Below, piece after piece: positions 6,312 through 7,377 of a stretch of 7,377 nucleotides of DNA. Under the pieces are notes generated by a model, which ran no database searches, was not told the origin of the DNA, and was given only the letters and a program-made list of their open reading frames with translations. Each line of letters starts with the position of its first letter. The stretch's first letter is position 1. Origin of the DNA: Planctomycetota bacterium (GTDB lineage Bacteria; Planctomycetota; UBA8742; SKZP01); contig SKZP01000437.1 of assembly GCA_007127275.1 (NCBI GenBank), forward strand, positions 1-7,377, in the 5' to 3' direction. Position numbers and translations under genes: made by a program.

Positions 6312-6606
6312 GCTATGCGGCTTGAGGCTCGGGAAGCGATGGCCGTCGGTGCGCAGCAAGTCGGCGAGCAGGTAGGCATCCCCCTTGTCGCTTTTCGCGC
6401 TCGCGGCGGCTTGATAACGGGGCCGCGGGGCCTTGACGGCATTGGGATGAATCGGCACGACGGGATGCCCCGCGGCGACGCGGTTGAGGCCGACCTCGTC
6501 GTGGGCAACGGTGATCGAGGTGATCCGGGCACCCTGCTCATTGATGATGCAAAGGTCATGCTCGTCGGCGCCCCAGTCGATGCAAGGCGCAGCGTGATTT
6601 GGTCAT
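6309..6606 (-). pseudogene. IS110-family transposase remnant (N-terminal part)
   Basis: Reading from 6584 down, the frame gives CIDWGADEHDLCIINEQGA, then AHDEVGLNRVAAGHPVVPIH, then PNAVKAPRPRYQAAASAKSD and KGDAYLLADLLRTDGHRF, ending at LKPHSD. These match the DEDD (RuvC-like) domain of IS110-family transposases: the first catalytic aspartate is in IDWG and the later pair in SDKGD. Three lesions are visible. The likely start ATG at 6606 is in another frame, so there is an early frameshift. About 40 residues are missing between VGLNRV and AGHPVV, including the expected IERP catalytic glutamate. Everything after HSD is gone, replaced by repeat copy C. The C-terminal transposase domain is not found anywhere in the window, so the element is dead. 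Confidence 0.85.
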
Positions 6607-6678
6607 GGCGAGTCCTTGGAAGCGGACGTAGAATGAACAGCTAGTGGGAGGCTGAGCCGGTCGCTCATAGCTGGCGCT

Positions 6679-6717
6679 GGGGGCATGCGTCTTGAACGCC
6701 TCGCAAAGCGAACCCCC
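6679..6717 (-). ncRNA. Candidate structured RNA upstream of the IS110 remnant (possible bridge-RNA fragment)
   Basis: On the minus strand, GGGGG (6713-6717) pairs with CCCCC (6679-6683) and encloses two small hairpins, TCGC-TTT-GCGA and GCGT-TCAAG-ACGC, forming a compact three-way junction. It lies 73-111 bases upstream of the transposase start codon. IS110-group elements are known to encode their target-guiding bridge RNA in this non-coding left end. A further dyad TGAGCA-GAC-TGCTCA lies upstream, near 6761-6775. The fold is seen in the sequence; the bridge-RNA identity is inference from position, and a short GC-rich fold can arise by chance. The remainder of 6607-6887 shows no coding sequence I can support. 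Confidence 0.25.
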
Positions 6718-6887
6718 GCGCAACATCCTGTCGCCGGTCTGGCCTCTCAGTCTCTGTCTGTGAGCAGTCTGCTCAGGGCCATCAAGTGGCAAGCGCAGCC
6801 AGGCTCTACAGTCGTTTAGCGGCAGTCCCACCAGTCACCCCACCGGCACCCAGCGCGACACCACGCCAATACATAAGGTACACCAAT

Positions 6888-6990
6888 GAGCGCAGGCGTG
6901 ACGGGTCACATTGAGCCGCGCAACCGACGACAACGAAGCAGAGCCGAGCGCAGTCGCTCAACTTCTCAAGGTATTTTCTGACAGCTCCTT
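6888..6990 (+). repeat. Dispersed repeat copy D1 (right half)
   Basis: This matches the right half of miniature element B in the same orientation. Shared blocks are GGCGTGACG, a 25-base identical segment at 6925-6949 (versus 3731-3755), then CTCAA, AAGGTATTTTC and AGCTCCTT. The left half is absent; the left flank (about 6646-6887) is IS110-associated or unassigned DNA. The conservation of the body, not just the ends, shows that B and D1 derive from one defined element rather than from convergent end motifs. Confidence 0.8.
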
Positions 6991-6993
6991 CGT

Positions 6994-7042
6994 CTTCGCT
7001 CGTGACGCTCAACCTTCGGACTTAACTTCCTGTCAACTCCTT
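6994..7042 (-). repeat. Dispersed repeat copy D2 (inverted left end)
   Basis: The minus strand reads AAGGAGTTGACAGGAAG, TCCGAAGG, then TTGAGCGTCACGAGCGAAG, matching the left arm of copies A, B and C. It follows D1 after only three bases. The D1 right arm and D2 thus lie as a tandem pair of ends pointing the same way, followed at once by the next gene. This could reflect insertion of one copy into or beside another, or a recombination scar. Confidence 0.8.
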
Positions 7043-7049
7043 TGTTGCC

Positions 7050-7377
7050 GTGGCGTCTTTGCATGCTCCGTTACAGTGCTTCGTCGCCTCGCTTCCGCTT
7101 CCTTTGGTTGCGAACGGTGCCGAGGTGCCTCGCGTCGAGAACGCCGGGGCGGCGCTGTTGCGGCTTGTGTTTCGGCTGCTTGCGGTGCGCGTCATGGTTG
7201 CCGGGGAGGCGCCTTGCCCGCGGACGTGGCCGGAGGTGCTGGCGACGGCGGCACGTGCGGATTCGCACGGCGGAAGGGAGCCGGATCCGCTGGCAACGAC
7301 GCAGGCGTGGTTGGCGGGATTGCCGGTGCCGACGGCTGCCGCAGGGGCGCTGGCCGAGGCGCTTTGGGGGCTTGAGA
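7050..7377 (+). CDS. Start of an unidentified protein gene (3'-partial)
   Basis: This frame (codons starting at 7050, 7053 and so on) is open from just after the TAA at 7023-7025 to the window end. It has mostly G or C at third positions and a natural protein composition, unlike the Arg/Cys-rich alternative frames. Candidate starts are GTG 7050, TTG 7059, TTG 7104 and GTG 7125; no ATG occurs before codon 48 or so and no good ribosome-binding site is visible, so the true 5' end may have been displaced by repeat copy D2, which ends 8 bases before. The clearest stretch is GAALLRLVFRLLAVRVMVAG, followed by a Trp/Ala-rich helical region. That helix faintly resembles the RLLFLLYAE segment near the N-terminus of Eco57I-type restriction-modification enzymes, but this is weak and I do not assign a function. 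Confidence 0.55.
   Translation, partial: MASLHAPLQCFVASLPLPLVANGAEVPRVENAGAALLRLVFRLLAVRVMVAGEAPCPRTWPEVLATAARADSHGGREPDPLATTQAWLAGLPVPTAAAGALAEALWGLE

Noticed and set aside
6556..6831. Minus-strand frame of 91 codons running into the IS110 start codon
   Set aside because: It spans the non-coding end of the insertion sequence and only joins the transposase ATG in a frame that stops after 16 further codons; no homology is visible.
3386..7042. Possibility that the repeats form a CRISPR array
   Set aside because: Copies are hundreds to thousands of bases apart, differ in orientation and length, and show inverted terminal arms rather than short regular repeats with uniform spacers.
6911..7375. 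Plus-strand open frame of 154 codons with an ATG-like start inside repeat D1
   Set aside because: The protein is extremely Arg/Cys/Gly-rich, typical of a shifted frame in GC-rich coding DNA, and its N-terminus is repeat sequence; the neighbouring frame from about 7050 has far more natural composition.
7125..7377. Firm assignment of the last gene to an Eco57I-type restriction-modification enzyme and hence a defence system
   Set aside because: Only one short hydrophobic-basic helix looks similar, no methyltransferase or nuclease motif lies within the window, and such helices are common; the evidence is too thin for a functional call.

Overview
The window is GC-rich bacterial chromosome (high G/C at third codon positions, long overlapping shadow frames). 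The lineage cannot be fixed from the sequence. The tRNA-Glu has the GGTTTTCATCC anticodon arm and lacks an encoded CCA, which argues against typical gamma- and betaproteobacteria. A large membrane protein with an acidic linker, together with many degenerate repeats, would suit a Planctomycetota-like or Myxococcota/Bradymonadota-like genome. That placement is inference only.

Layout. (1) Positions 1-3384, plus strand: the 3' part of a very large gene for a membrane protein with an N-terminal bundle of hydrophobic helices and a long charged, coiled-coil-rich C-terminal region; the family is not recognised. (2) Positions 3385-3797: no gene, but one solo end of a dispersed repeat (copy A), about 155 bases of unassigned sequence, and a complete 173-bp miniature element (copy B) with imperfect terminal inverted repeats of about 35 bp. 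(3) Positions 3795-4935, minus strand: a genomic-island insertion site. A tRNA-Glu(TTC) with a clear promoter and a terminator-like hairpin is followed by several direct and inverted CCTGGG(G)TA-type motifs and a P4-type tyrosine integrase gene. The integrase lost its catalytic C-terminal half exactly where repeat copy B begins. (4) Positions 4936-5268: the tRNA promoter and a cluster of palindromes, no gene. (5) Positions 5269-6012, minus strand: an intact HAD-superfamily phosphatase of the phosphoglycolate phosphatase type. (6) Positions 6013-7049: a graveyard of mobile DNA, with a decayed repeat copy (E), a strong 14-bp-stem hairpin, solo repeat copy C, the N-terminal remnant of an IS110-family transposase (frameshifted, internally deleted and cut off at copy C), a structured stretch upstream of it that could be a bridge-RNA remnant, and repeat copies D1 and D2 in tandem. 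(7) From about 7050 to the window end: the start of another plus-strand gene, family uncertain.

The unifying observation is the repeat family. At least five copies or part-copies lie in about 4 kb. Copies A, B, C and D2 abut or terminate a coding sequence: the large gene's stop codon, the integrase truncation, the transposase truncation and the start of the last gene. The miniature element therefore looks like both the main source of intergenic DNA here and the likely agent, through recombination, of island and IS decay. No defence or metabolic operon is visible; the only clearly intact conventional genes are the tRNA and the HAD phosphatase.
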